From Ananas comosus (Eukaryota; Streptophyta; Magnoliopsida; Poales; Bromeliaceae): a DNA stretch of 64,000 bases. Each line of letters begins with the position of its first letter. Position 1 is the first letter of the stretch. Location: NCBI RefSeq assembly GCF_001540865.1, contig NC_033627.1, positions 9,649,267 through 9,713,266 on the forward strand. Direction: 5' to 3'. Made by a program: the position numbers and the translations under genes. The notes beneath the pieces were generated by a model, which saw only the letters and a program-made list of their open reading frames with translations, ran no database searches and was not told the origin of the DNA. Positions 25,681 to 37,738 of this stretch are shown here, one piece after another.

Positions 25681-26675
25681 CTCATCGAAGCTCCTCTGAC
25701 AATCCTTACTCCAGATAACTTAATTTCCTTTCGAGTCAATCGAGTGAGGGGTGTGGAAAGCTTCGCAAAGCCTTCCACAGACCGACGGTAATATCCTGCC
25801 AATCCAAGGAAACTCCTCACCTTGGTAACTGTCGTCGGTCTGGGCCAATCCCGAATAGTATCAATCTTTTTCGGGTCCACTGCTACTCCAACTGCAGAAA
25901 TCACATGACCGAAGAAAGAAACCTCCCGCAGCCAAAACTCGCATTTCTTTAATTTAGCATACAACTTCTTCTCTCTCAGAAGCTGTAATAGTATCCTCAA
26001 GTGCTCCTCATACTCAACATTACTCCGGGAGTATATCAAAATATCATCAATGAATACAACCACGAATCTATCCGAATACGGCTTAAACACTGTGTTCATC
26101 AAATCCATAAAGGCGACAGGGGCATTTGTCAATCCAAAAGGCATCACAGTGAACTCATAATGCCCGTACCGAGTCCGAAAAGTCGTCTTGGAAACATCCT
26201 TGGCCCTCACCCTCAACTGGTGGTAACCTGACTAGAGATCAATCTTCGAAATGACACAAGATCTTTGCAGCTGATCAAACAGATCATCAATGCGGGATAA
26301 AGGATACTTGTTCTTGATGGTCATTTTATTCAATTCCCGATAATCCACACACAGTCTAAGTGAACTATCCTTCTTCTTTACAAACAACACTGGCGCTCCC
26401 CAAGGCGATACACTGGGTCTCACATATCCCTTATCCATCAGATCCTGCAGCTGCGCCTTCAGCACTCTCAGCTCTGCCGATGCCATCCGGTGGGGTGCCT
26501 TCGAGATTGGCGCAGTTCCAGGAACTACGTCAATCACAAACTCAATCTCTCTATCCAGCAGCATAGTCAACAACACAGGGGAAAAACATCCGAAAACTCG
26601 CGGACTATAGGAATATCCTCGAGTCCCGACGCGGCCGTAGGCACCTCTACAACCGTCACCAGAAAAATGATGCAT
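25677..26675 (-). pseudogene. Gypsy reverse transcriptase
   Basis: The core blocks [57 protein letters not shown] and FIDDILIYS are in order; the last carries the two catalytic Asp residues. A TAG at 26229-26231 interrupts the KIDLRSGYHQL motif at the Arg position. The frame is lost at the 3' end (about 25700-25720) before RNase H. The thumb/connection block [11 protein letters not shown] is present. Confidence 0.92.
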
Positions 26676-26685
26676 CCTCTACTCA

Positions 26686-27060
26686 TCAGCTGTCGAGCCA
26701 TCGCCGACGAAATTCAAGTGACAAACAACGTACTCCTGCAGCCCCTGTACGTGAACTCCTCTCGCGGAACGTCACTGTCCTCTCTTCATAGTACCGCGCC
26801 AGCCAATCCATGCTAAGCACAATATCGAAGTCCTGCAGCTGCCTTAAGACCAACAGGTCTGTAGGCATAATCCAAGGGCCCAACTGCATCGAACACGACC
26901 AACAACACTCTTCTACCTGCAAAACATGATCGGAAATCTGCACCTCTCGTGCATACAACAACGGCCCTACCTCTAGACCATGCAATGATGCAAAACTTGA
27001 CTAACAAAAGAATGGGATACACAGGTATCAAATAATGCATGAACTTAAATTCCAGAAATC
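26686..27060 (-). pseudogene. Gypsy aspartic protease remnant
   Basis: The active-site region reads ALFDTCVSHSFVS where the family has DTG: the essential Gly is replaced by Cys. Downstream, DFDIVLSMDWLARY matches the conserved DFDVILGMDWL block near the protease/RT linker. Stops lie between the two blocks. On this evidence the enzyme would be inactive. Confidence 0.75.
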
Positions 27061-27239
27061 AAAATAATACCTAACACCACACAGCCTGCGGTCGCGGAAT
27101 CCTCAATCTGAGCTTTATTCATGCTACCACTTAATGCCTTCCCTCGCTGCTCACTTCCCTGCGGCACTACAACTCCATCCGCCTGTAAGTAGCTCGGCGG
27201 TGCTTCAAAAGCCTGTTGAGGTATCAGCGGGACCGACGC

Positions 27240-27806
27240 CGTCAAAGATGCTTGCGATGCTGCTCGGGGACAAGCTGCCTGTAGATGCCCCGGCTGGCCG
27301 CATCTAAAACACCGGCCCTCCTTCTGCGCACAAGACCGGGGACAGTGCAGTCTCCCACAAATAACACACTGCGGAGTCCCCCGCTACTGTCTCCGCTGAC
27401 GAGATCCCCGAGAACGCTGACGCCTCGAAGACCCACGACCCTGAGAGCGTGATCGTGGAGGCCTCGGCGGATGACTACTGTTCGACTGCCCTCCATCTTC
27501 TGCAATCGGGCGCTTCTTATCCTGCCTCTGCCCTGGCACAGTTGCCCGCTCCTGGACTGCTATAGCTCCTTGCTCCTCCCAGAGTGCCTGTTGCATGGAT
27601 GCTCTTGGGTCAACACCCGACCGCGGAGCGACAGTCTCGCACATCCTCTGCAATAGCATACCCTGCTGTCAGATCACCTCAGTCAAGGTAGCCACTTGCT
27701 CTCTCAAACCCGTGAGTGCAGTCGGTCCTACCTACTTTGGCATCCCCGGCGGCACGGACGGACCTCGTGTCAACGGTTGACCTCGGCGTCGATAAGCTCT
27801 CATGGT
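27240..27806 (-). pseudogene. Gypsy gag remnant with two zinc knuckles
   Basis: A start at about 27804 (MRAYRRRGQPLTRG...) soon meets a TAG. A charged segment follows, and then CVICGRLHCPRSC and CFRCGQPGHLQAAC (about 27280-27370), the double knuckle typical of Tekay/Del gag. Only about 150 codons separate the start from the knuckles, against several hundred in intact relatives, so most of the core capsid domain appears deleted. Stops and frame changes are present. Confidence 0.75.
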
Positions 27807-28085
27807 CACTTGAAACTAAAACAAGGGTCATATACAAAGCACAATCAACTCTCGACCCAATCAAGCGAAAGTCTAGAAGGCCGCCCCTATTTCTCCTCAA
27901 AATCATGTCGTCTGCAGCCGATATAATTTACTTAGTCGAAACAGACACTTCTTCAGTCACTCACTCCACTCTGGGAGGAGTTAAAACAATTCAATCGCTG
28001 ACTTTCGCGCCAAATCACCCCTCTCGCGTCTGACCGTCCTAAGGTTTGCCAACCTTAAGATTTCCCAGGTCCCAATGACCAATAC

Positions 28086-28102
28086 TAAGCTCTGATATCA
28101 AC
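28086..28102 (-). other. Primer binding site of the gypsy element
   Basis: On -, a few bases after the 5' LTR, the sequence TTGATATCAGAGCTTAG resembles the plant tRNA-iMet complement TGGTATCAGAGC with one or two changes. Confidence 0.75.
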
Positions 28103-28108
28103 TTAATC

Positions 28109-29950
28109 TGTCACGCCCCGGATTACACGTTTTTTCGGGCACATGAACAGACCAGCCGTATACATAGGAATTTCACCTGTATACGAAGCGATAGCTGTAC
28201 CTATAAACAAATCCAAGCTACAACCACAGGATAAAGAGCTGCTAAACTGAAAAACATATATAAATATAAAACCTCGAGGGGTTCCAGTATATATAAAATG
28301 TCTACTACACCACTCGCTCTAGCGAGTACCCAGACAACAAAACCATATGTACATAAAGCCCCAAAACTACCTGTGGAAGGTAGTCCTCTAGTACTGCAAC
28401 AAGTCTGGAAAGGAACTAGCTCGCAACTTCCTTTTCACGATCAGTATCGGCGACAATAGCAGCTGCAGAAGAAGGCTCTGCAAAAAGAGTCAACAACTGG
28501 GTGTGAGAACTACTGCAAAAAGTAGTTCTCAGTGGGTACCATTACCGACCTCAACAGCTCACCTACTAAGTCTACATAAAGTATGCAGAAGGATAGTAAA
28601 GGAAGTTGGTAAAACTTTACAGCTATATGCCACTATACTACGCTAAACAACACTAGCTATCTATAGATGTAAGAAAAATGCAATCTTTGACCCAACTCAC
28701 TAGGGACTGTGAACGCACCCGTCCCGCCTGTCGAAGCTACACCAACCACCACCATGCTGAGTAGTTGGTGAAGAGCAAGTCCAACCTGGACACTACGACA
28801 TCTACGTGAACGCACAAAGCCCGACTCCGGAGTGGCACACGTGGGCGCTACCCAACCGAGTATGCAAGCATGTCTCTGCCGAGCTCAATCAGGCTCTCAC
28901 ATGCTATAATCAAAGCAAATGGGTCTAACTGGTCCTACAACCAAAACTCACGTGCCCTTGGCACAATCTGATGCAAAAACAGCAATCTGAGTCTATCGTC
29001 AACCGCGACGGCACCCGACAGTCAGAAACAGTCTACACACTACTGTAAAATAAGTTCGGCATCCCAGCACGAGCATAAACTCACCCTACACTAATCTGGG
29101 TATCTGCAAAATACAAACAGCGGCAATACAAATGAACCACAGCTCCTAAAGCTAAATATGGTAATTTTCAGAAAGTGACAATGTAGAATCTAATAGTTTT
29201 TTTCTAAATCAATTCCAAGTCCAACATGTATAATTATACTACTAGCTTAATTCCAAATTCAGATGTTAACTCTAATCCATGAATTTGAGTACTAGCAAGA
29301 AAATAAACAAATGATACATGTTGACAATATAAAAACTTAGAAGGTATTCCTACGATTTTGGTAAACTTCAACCCACCTCAAAAAGCTCGTCCAACTACGG
29401 CGAGAAGTCGAAAGGAAGGAAAACACGCACTCGCCCGGCCTCCTAACGACTTAACCGCGACACACGCGCTCCCAAACGGCCCTCCGAATTAGCGTCAGAA
29501 ATCTCCTGAGCTCAAATTGGATCTCCACCTCAAACATGATCCAAATACTAGAGAGAAAAAGGATCTCAGTTAACCAAGCTGATAAAGATGAAGGTGAGTA
29601 GGTGGCAACCTTATCCGCCAACAACAAAGAAAAAGACTATAATGCCCCTTTACTAACTCCACATGACAGTTGGAGTACCGGTACCTGATTTGGTTATCGG
29701 TACTCGGCCTCTCAACCCACAAGCTCGCGCATAGGGTACAGGTACCAGCCCGATGTCGTACCGGTACTCAACACTGAAATCCTGCACTTTGCGGATTTCA
29801 GCATCAGAACTCCACTCTCACCTCGCGCCGAGTCCGTTTTGCGTCCATTTCGCGCCAAAACGACTCCGACTGGTCCCGACACTCTCTAGATGTGTCGACA
29901 ATCCTCAGATACTGAAATCACACAGGCTGCAAAACACCAGGGATACTACA
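28109..29950 (-). repeat. 5' LTR of the gypsy element (1842 bp)
   Basis: On the - strand it runs from TGTAGTATCCCTGG to GGGGCGTGACA. It holds TACCGGTAC palindromes (29671-29766), a hairpin at 28158-28184, and a TCTCACACCC...TTTGCAG block near 28450-28515. Confidence 0.93.
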
Positions 29951-30233
29951 ATTATTCTTTTTATTTTGTCTTGAATGAGGATTCTCGTTTCACGAGAAAG
30001 GTACATGTAATTATGGCTTAGCATGTCATTTACAAGAAATTTGACACTTAATGGCTTAGCAGTTGTATTTTTCTAGTCATTTAAAGCATGTTAATTTTAT
30101 GCATTTTGAAAGAGGGGTAGTTTAGTCATCTTTCTGCAAATTCGGCCCGAATTTGCAAAATTCAAAAAAAACGACCTACTTTTGCAAAAGCTCAAAACTA
30201 ATAGATTTTTTATGCAAATTGGCCTTACATTTA

Positions 30234-30447
30234 TGAGTGGCTAAATTAAATTTAAAATCTTAGGCACACCTTCACAATTGATGAACTGATAGCTATCAGA
30301 GTCATTAATTTTAATAAAATATTTAACTTAACTAATTAAAATTACTTAATTCAAGATATAGCAAGATAGTTATGTTAGTTAAAATCCTCAAGTTGATGAG
30401 GTTATTTGAAAATAGCTTATTGTTGAGGATTCTTTGTGTGTGTAGAG
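30234..30447. other. Short AT-rich stretch
   Basis: Nothing recognisable lies here between the MULE target duplication and the next MITE. Confidence 0.5.
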
Positions 30448-30662
30448 TCCGGCTACAATCTCTTATGAGTATAGCTTTCTTTGTGCTCATAAGTTTTCTA
30501 CGGTTAGATCTACCACTTTGATCATTCCTACCCGTTACATCATACTATTCAACCAACCATCTGCTCAACCCTAGGGGACCACTATCATTCTAACTGGGGA
30601 TCACTATTATCTTAACCGCACATCTCTTTATCCAACGGTCGAAAATTTATGAATACAAAAGG

Positions 30663-30663
<1 letters not shown>
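30448..30663. mobile_element. Microsatellite-embedded MITE, end type A, short core (right end worn)
   Basis: The left end reads GTCCGGCTACAATCTCTTAT. The core has CAACCAACCATCTGCTCAAC and CCTAGGGGACCACTATCA. The right end is shortened and runs into a (TA)n tract (30664-30698). Confidence 0.6.
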
Positions 30664-30698
<35 letters not shown>

Positions 30699-30700
<2 letters not shown>

Positions 30701-30951
30701 TACGACTACTATACTCTTTTATGAGTATAGAGCATCTTGTACTCGTAAGTTTTTAGTCGTTAAATCTACCTTTTAATCATTTTCACCCGTTAGATTATAC
30801 TATTTAACCAATCACCCACTCAACCCCAGGGGGCCCACTATCAATCTAACCGTAAGCACTTTCATCCTAACAGCATATTTTTTTCATCTGAATGGCTGAA
30901 AACTTATGAGTATAAAGAGCTCTGTACTCATATAAGTATAGTAGCCCCAAC
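30699..30951. mobile_element. Microsatellite-embedded MITE, end type A, short core
   Basis: The ends carry CTACTATACTCTTTTATGAG and ACTCATATAAGTATAGTAGC. The core has ACCCACTCAACCCCAGGGGG. TA tracts flank it on both sides. It is very similar to 36623-36871. Confidence 0.7.
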
Positions 30952-31314
30952 ATATATATATATATATATAATTGAGTTAGAATGCTATCGATAGCAAACG
31001 GACTCCATTGCCACCTATTTTGTTTTCGATGATGGAGCCTCCAAATCGACGATTGGCGCCGTTGAACATGATCTATACCATTTGAAGCATTTAGAAACCA
31101 AATTTCATACTTTTCCGATATTGTTCTCTTGTCCATCAATTGGACACAAAATAAACGACTGAAAATCAATATTCTTTAAAAACTAATGATAGAAATCTTG
31201 TAGGGTTAATTTCATACAGGTCCCTGCAAACATGGTGAATAGCAGATATATCCCTGCAAAGTTCAACTGCAAAAGTCCTAATATATTCAGATATGTCCAT
31301 CTGGTTAGGATCTT

Positions 31315-31548
31315 TTAGAGAACTGCTAATTTTTTAACAGTAAAGTTGTGAAATGATAAATTTGTCGTTGCCCTCTTCATCTTCCTTTTCCTCTTCAAGC
31401 TGTGGAAGCAGGCGGGGGTGGCGGCGATGGCGGCAACCTTGCTGAGCTTGTCGGGGTTGCAGCCAACGAGGACGAGGAAGAGGCGGAAGGCGAAGGCGCG
31501 ACCGATGCCGTCGGAGGCGCCCGTGACGACGGTCCACACGGGCACCAC
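31315..31548 (-). pseudogene. Captured fragment of very-long-chain 3-ketoacyl-CoA reductase (KCR-like SDR)
   Basis: Residues 4-23 read VWTVVTGASDGIGRAFAFRL: the start of a Rossmann fold with the TGxxxGIG NADPH-binding motif (31524-31501). NPDKLSKVAA follows (about 31458-31429). In plant KCR enzymes of fatty-acid elongation on the ER, the same two blocks are separated by a short segment that is missing here (RLFLVLVGCNPDKL), so a few codons were lost. Similarity ends at about 31429, after which the frame runs through a Lys/Arg-rich stretch into the TIR. Only about 40 of roughly 320 residues are present and the frame lacks an ATG (GTG at 31548), so it cannot encode an enzyme. Confidence 0.8.
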
Positions 31549-31699
31549 GACGGCGACGACGATCGGATCATCGACGACGGCGACGACGATCAGATCATCG
31601 ACGATGACGACGAAGAAAAAGAAGGAGGAGGAAAAAATGAGGAGGAAAATGAGGATACGAAGAAGAGGAGGAAGAAGAAGAAGCAGGAGAGGAAGAGGA

Positions 31700-34600
31700 T
31701 GTCACGCCCCGGGGCCGATTTTCAAAGCCATTTTGAAAATTCATTACCATTTTGAAAACTCAGAGTCGCAGAAGACGTGCAATTTTTTTTTTTTTTTTTT
31801 CAACCTGGCCCACGTGACGTACAGACCCGCCACAAATACAAAGTTCATCTGTCCACTCGGACAGGTCTCCTTTGTATTTGCACGGCGTTACCAACTATAC
31901 AACAGGATCACAACCACAACCTACAATTACCTATCAACAACCAATTAATGATATGCATTTTGTCATACAACTAACAATCCTTAGAGATGATGCATGCCTC
32001 TAAGCACTCCTTAGGCGCTGGATGATGCAATGCACAGTACAACAATCATCCTATTTAAAAGTGCTCCCCACACGGAATTTTTGTTTTAAACTCTAATTCA
32101 TTCATTCATAAAAACCATTCGAAAATCTTTTTAAAACTGTTTCTCACACGGAAACTCTATTTTGAAAACCAGCTACCCTCGAGGGTAGAAATCCACAAAG
32201 CGTATAAATCCAAATCTGAAACCAAGGATCCAAAACCACATATCTGAAAACTCCAATCTCATGTATAATAAAACATCCACAATCTCATGCATACGAGGAA
32301 AACCAACTCATTCAAACATTCAAACAATCATAAAGATCACTTAATCATGCATAACGGAAATCACAACATTCAAACATCTAACTGTAACCATTTATTATTA
32401 ACAACTATTAAGTGCAGAAATGAAAATAACCAGGGTGATGGTCGCTATACCAGACTAGCTATGATCGTCCTCTCGTCGAGCCGAAGTACCAACTCCAAAT
32501 CCGAATCACCTGGAAAAATGGGGTGCGAACCGCAACCATGGTTTTTTTAGTGGGTACGACAGAGCCACGAAGGCAAGTCGTAATCACCGAAAACCAAAGG
32601 AGATAAATAAACGAGAATATATGCTGATATGAAAAGTCTACAGTAGCTACAACAGATAAATGAAAAGCAATAAACAAACCTACTACTTGTATAGATAACA
32701 ATGCAAAGAATGCCTCAAATTACTGAACAGAAACTGTACCCAATCTGTGCCTGCTTATTGGTCCGCAGACCTCAAGCGCTGCTGTCACTAACTGCACCGA
32801 ACCTGATCCATCCGCCCCACAGGACGACCTATGCGGATAAGCTACAACTCCGATCGGTGGCCAAACCGATCTGGTGTCATGAATACCCCAAGTGCTGGAC
32901 TAAGTCAATGCTGGTATGCCTCAAACAAGAACCCGGCTAAAGCCGGTGCCGTAGGCCGAAGCCAACAAGGGCGTACAATGCCGAACTGTAATAGATGCTA
33001 GGCGTACAACGCCGAACCTCGATCAACCAGATCGAAACATGACAAGAAAGTCACTGTTTTTGCCTGGACCCAAGGTCCACAGAGATACTGAAATACAAAT
33101 GCATCCTGCTCTACATGTCTATCAACTACTAACCAAATGCAATCAAAGAGGTACGATATACGAAAGATAAGCAAACAAAGACATGTAGAGACTAAAATAC
33201 CGGAATAGAAAAATAGGAGAAGGAGGTGAAACGCTCTCACCGACTACCAGCTCGAAGCACCCACCTGTCACTGTTGCGTCGGAACACTGGGTACGCACAG
33301 AGTCTACCAGACCTAAGAAGATCCACCAAGTCAGTATCCAAACCACTAACCCAAAGCACGAGACTCACAAACCCCCACACAAGATCCCCGAATCGGTTTC
33401 CCAAAACCGATCCCCGTAACTCACCGGAAGTCCTGAAAACCACACCGGGATGCCGTCGGGACCCACTAAGTGCCCCGAAACTCACCGACTCGTGTCACGA
33501 GTCACCTGCTGTCCCAAAACACTCCAATTTGGATGTTTTGGCAGCAAACACAAGATAGCGCAACTACACCATTATTGCCGGATAATTGTATGAACACGGG
33601 TTTCCGAAAGTGTCTATTTCGACACCGGAACCCACCGTCGCTCACCCACCATCACCGAACCCACAAAATGATGATGGTGACCAGCCAACAAGGCTCAGCG
33701 ATAAATTACAGGATAACCAAACCACGTCGGAAGAAATCCGAACCGAAACCGCGTTCTTTCGGCAAATTTCGCCGAAAAACGCGCCAGAATCGACTTTTCG
33801 ATTTTCGCAAAGACTATCGGGTCATGGACAACCAGTCCAGAGGTCAAACACACTCATACACATTGCCCACAGTAGCCACAGGGTGTACAATTGCACAAAA
33901 GCCCCCGTGTTTACATAAAATCCATCATTTTATGTAAATCTGGCGACTTCTATGACTCATTCTCACAAACCGAGGACTTCTAAGTTTCGCCGAGACACGT
34001 ACTAACAAGTCTCGACGTGCCAGAGGCCGTGCTCTCGGTCTGGAGCACAATGGCTCACTGTGGGAAGCGCGGGAGCAACCCAAAGTTCTACGAATAGCGC
34101 GCAGTCGGGGAAGATCGCTCCAAACAGGGCTAACCGGACACTGTTGATCCAAAGTGAGGTGAGCACTGTGATCAGCACTGACCAACGATCACCGTGCTCA
34201 CCTCCGGAGGCATCAGGATAGCCTCGGATCAACGGATAAGCGTGCGCAAACCCAAAACAGCAGCCAAACAGGCTCGACAGGGTCGACACCGCCGAAACAA
34301 CGGAACGGAGTCGCCCCAGAAGAATCTAAGGTGAGTACGATGATCAGCAATTTGCTACGATCATCGTGCTCCCTTCTGCAGAGATCGGGGAGTCTCGGGA
34401 AGCTCAGAACACAAACCCATCCAAAATAAGCCCTATTTCGGGCTTCCGGCAGCATGGCGGCATGCGCGGCGGCCAGGGACGGGTGCGGGGGAAGTGAGGA
34501 GTACCGTGCTCACCTCGGTTGACGGCGGGGTGCGGCGGCGGCGTCGGCGGAGCAAGCTAAGACCGCACGAGATCGAGCTCGGGTTCCAAGTGCAGCGGTG

Positions 34601-35918
34601 GCCACGGCGGCATGCGGGAAGCTCCGGGACGGCGGCGGATGGTTGCTGGAGGCCGGAGAAGGGTAGCTAGGCCGTCGTTGGGCGGCGGCTGCGCGCGGGG
34701 CTGAAGCGAGCCAAAGTTCGGCCAAACTGATGCAGGGCGGCTGCAGGGCAGTTGCAGCGCAACGGCGGCGTTCGGCGACGGCGGCGGGCGGCGGGCGGCG
34801 GGGAAGGACGCCGGGGCTCCGGGAAGTCGGCCGGGGTGGTCCACGATGGCGGCGGTGCAGAGAAAAGGGCCGCATGCTTGCCTCGGCCTGGGCTCGGGCT
34901 GGGGCGGCTGCTGCTGGCTGGAGCGGCTGCGGCGGCGCTCCGGGCGGCTCGGGGCGGCGGCGGCTGACGAGGAGGGACACTGGGGCTTCAGGGGAGGTGC
35001 CAGAGAGAAGAGCAGCCTCGGGCTTGCCCCTATCTCGAGAAGAAGAGAAGAGTACGTGGAGAGAGAAATGGAGAGGGAGAGAAAGAGGCTGAGGTGGTGG
35101 TGGCTGGCCGAAGATCAGTCGGCGGCGGCCGGGAGGCGCACGGCTAGGGCATGGAAGAGGGATGAAGGCGATGGGGTGCGGCTAGGGTTAACTAGGGATG
35201 ATCTAGGGCTCGGATCCCAAAAAAACCCTAGAAAACAATATAAGTAAGGCACAAAATTGCAAGAAAGTCCACCTAGACTTACTATTTCAAGCTGAATCCT
35301 TCCCAGCCTGAGTAAAACATGTGAATACCCCTTCACGTGAGATCACACGCAAAACGGTACATAAAATGTTGCGACTTTTGCGAAATTACCGTTTTGCCAA
35401 CACCGAGCTCTCCTCGATCAACATGCGATCTCCGCAGATCCGTCCGTCAGATTTGCGAACGGATCACACCAGTGTGATCAGCACCTCGGAGACAACAAAG
35501 CTACGATTTCGTTTCACCTCAAACGGTCGCGGATTTGCGACGAAATCCATTCTCTCTCCAAAAGGCCAAATATCATGCACAATTACATATAAAACACGTA
35601 TTATTGGATTTTCTCAAAATTCGTGCATCAAACTCAAAATCCGTCAGCGTCAGTAGTTCCAGAATAGCTGAACCGGTCGAAACGAGCTATTGGATCGCTA
35701 TGAACGGAGTCCGATACGCACCAGAAGCCAACACTACTCCGTGGCTTCTCCGGAAAACTGGAGTTACTATTCACTTAAGTGAAAACTAAAAATCGCGTAT
35801 CTTCTCCATTTTAGCTCATTTTATCCTGAAACTTGACGAGTGCTTATGTAATTAAATTACACAAATAAACATCGTCAACTGAGAGTTTAACTACACTGCA
35901 AAAATCTCAGTCCTTACA
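31700..35918 (-). mobile_element. 4.22-kb solo LTR or LTR-like element, copy 2
   Basis: It starts TGTCACGCCCC and ends AGTCCTTACA, with GAGGA duplicated at 31695-31699 and 35919-35923. It is inverted relative to 20661-24943 and alignable through most of its length (leader GC block at about 34440-35230, stem-loop at 31838-31883). Again no internal domain and no internal copy of the ends. Confidence 0.87.
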
Positions 35919-36475
35919 GAGGAAGAGGAAGAAGAAGCAGGGGAGAAAGAGGAAGAAGGGTAAAAATGTCATTTTTCCTTATTAACTAACCATGGTTAAG
36001 TGTTTTAACTGTGGTTAACTAGATTTCTCGATGGAGATTAATGGCAGGGACATATCTGAATACATTAGAACTTTTGTAGGGATAACTTATGAAAGTTGAA
36101 CTCTGCAGGAATATATCTGCTATTCACTATGTTTGCAGGGACGACCTGTATGAAATTAACCCAATCTTGTAATCAAGATCAAACGTATAGATCTTGTTCT
36201 AAATAGTTTAAAGAATTTTCTAACCAAAATTCAATCGATTTGGATATCTTTACACCGTTAAACGAGAAAACGCCTCATATCGACTATTAAAATTATAAAT
36301 TTTGAAACCCTTTGATCATTAGGTCAATGATATCGAAAAGATTTGAAATTTGATTTCTAGATACTTCGAGTGGTATAGATCATTTTTAATGGTGCCGATC
36401 GTCGATTTGGAGGCTCCATCATCGAAAACAAGTAGGTGGCAATAAAGCCCGTTGCAACCAATAGTATTCTAGCTC

Positions 36476-36622
<147 letters not shown>

Positions 36623-36869
36623 GTCCGGCTACTATACTCTTATGAGTATAGAGCCTTTTGTACTCATAAATTTTTTACTGTTTGATCTACTCTTTAATCA
36701 TTTTCACCCATTAAATTATACTATTCAACCAACCACCCACTCAACCCTACGGGGCCCACTATCAACCCAACCGTAACCACTTTCATCCCAACCACACATT
36801 TTTTCATCTGAACGGCCGAAAATTATGAGTACAAAGGGCTCTATACTCATATGAGTATAGTAGCCCCAG

Positions 36870-36871
<2 letters not shown>
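36623..36871. mobile_element. Microsatellite-embedded MITE, end type A, short core
   Basis: The ends are GTCCGGCTACTATACTCTTA and its near-complement ending TATAGTAGCCCCAGCC. The core carries ACCCACTCAACCCTACGGGG. It is flanked by TA tracts (36609-36622, 36872-36928). Confidence 0.75.
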
Positions 36872-36909
<38 letters not shown>

Positions 36910-36928
36910 TATATATTATATATATATA

Positions 36929-37438
36929 GTGTGTCTGCGTATGCTTCTGGAAGCACGGAGCGCCCGTGCTTCCAAGTTATTTTTGATGTTCGGACTTGAA
37001 TCGACGATCAGCTCTTTGATCTAGAGTATTTGAAGTATATTTAAATTTTTTGATATCATTTGCCTAGTGATCGAAGTGGCTCAAAATTAATGGCTGAAAA
37101 TAAAAATCTTACAAATATGATGATATGACTTAAAATTTTAGATCAAAGTTATTGATCTGTTTTATATGGTATATGATATTTCTTATTAAAATTTCATGTG
37201 GTTTGGATATTTCTACGTTGATAAACTTGCAAAACGGCTCACCACGGCCATTAAAATTATTTTGATTGAGCCCTTCGATCACTAGGCAAATGATATCGAA
37301 AAATCACAAAATTTATTTTCTAGGTACTTCAAATACTCTAGATCAACTCTAACGAGCCGATCGTCGATTTGAAAGTCCGAACATCAAAAACAACTTGGAA
37401 CACGGAAGGCTCTATGCCTTTCAGAAGCATACCAGCCA

Positions 37439-37440
<2 letters not shown>
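36929..37440. mobile_element. Microsatellite-embedded MITE, end type F/C, long core
   Basis: The left end GCGTATGCTTCTGGAAGCAC pairs with CTTTCAGAAGCATACCAGCC on the right. The core (TTAAAATTATTTTGATTGAG, GATCACTAGGCAAATGATAT) matches the long cores of 10195-10734 and 30971-36477, but the outer ends differ from both. Confidence 0.7.
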
Positions 37441-37479
<39 letters not shown>

Positions 37480-37489
37480 TATATATTAT
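37441..37489. repeat. (TA)n tract
   Basis: A TA run between two MITEs, with a few interruptions near its right end. Confidence 0.9.
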
Positions 37490-37732
37490 AGTGTAGAGTA
37501 CTATGCTAATCAGAAATATAGCAGAATTTGATGCTTCGATTTTTTAACCTTTTGATTAAGAATTGTACGGGTGAATGATTGCGACTCTTCTAGAGTTTAA
37601 TCAATACCTCTAGGGTTGAGTGGTCATCATAGGGTAATAGTATTAATCCAACGGCTAGAAATGATTAAAAGGCTGATCTAAGGGCCAAAGAGTCGGGAAG
37701 CATCAGAGTATATAGTCAATAGTATAGTAGCT
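37490..37732. mobile_element. Microsatellite-embedded MITE, end type C, short core
   Basis: It is an intact relative of the split MITE at 7138-10107: CTAGGGTTGAGTGGTCATCA, GGGTAATAGTATTAATCCAA and AAGAGTCGGGAAGCATCAGA. It supplies the uninterrupted target sequence for the 7282 solo LTR insertion. Confidence 0.7.
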
Positions 37733-37738
37733 TACTCT

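Larger units (their letters stand above)
15049..29950 (-). mobile_element. Full-length Ty3/gypsy chromovirus (Tekay/Del-like), dead and twice interrupted
   Basis: ATTAT is duplicated at 15044-15048 and 29951-29955. LTRs of about 1.84 kb start TGTAGTAT and end CGTGACA on the - strand. The internal region has a PBS, a gag remnant with two zinc knuckles, protease, RT, RNase H, integrase and a C-terminal chromodomain-like region, all on -. Two solo LTRs (15360-17844 and 20661-24943) are nested in it. By eye the two LTRs differ at roughly 13-15% of sites in two sampled stretches, so the insertion is old. Without nested inserts the element is about 8.1 kb. Confidence 0.93.
13479..30224. mobile_element. 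Non-autonomous MULE, about 1.84 kb without its nested insert
   Basis: The ends read GGCCAATTTGCATAAAAAAT inward from both sides, and TTACATTTA is duplicated exactly at 13470-13478 and 30225-30233: 9 bp, as expected for Mutator. Inverted similarity extends several hundred bases (CTCAAAACTAATAGA, TGGCTTAGCAGTTGT and TTCACGAGAA words on both arms). The interior (13740-15040) is AT-rich with many repeats of GTGCAACATT in both orientations, and no gene. The complete gypsy element 15049-29950 is inserted close to the right arm. Confidence 0.85.
31203..36162. mobile_element. Pack-MULE carrying a KCR gene fragment
   Basis: Both ends read GGGTTAATTTCATACAG inward, and AATCTTGTA is duplicated exactly at 31194-31202 and 36163-36171 (9 bp). 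TIRs extend about 120-140 bp and are related to those of the MULE at 841-6854. Without the nested 4.2-kb LTR and its 5-bp duplication the element is about 0.74 kb. It contains a piece of a short-chain reductase gene plus purine-rich sequence. There is no transposase. Confidence 0.9.

Noticed and set aside
25677..26675. Endogenous pararetrovirus reverse transcriptase
   Set aside because: The RT is followed by RNase H, integrase and a chromodomain-like end, and is bounded by LTRs with a 5-bp duplication, which identifies a gypsy retrotransposon.
31315..31548. A functional KCR gene
   Set aside because: Only about 40 recognisable residues, an internal deletion, no ATG, and placement inside a Pack-MULE.
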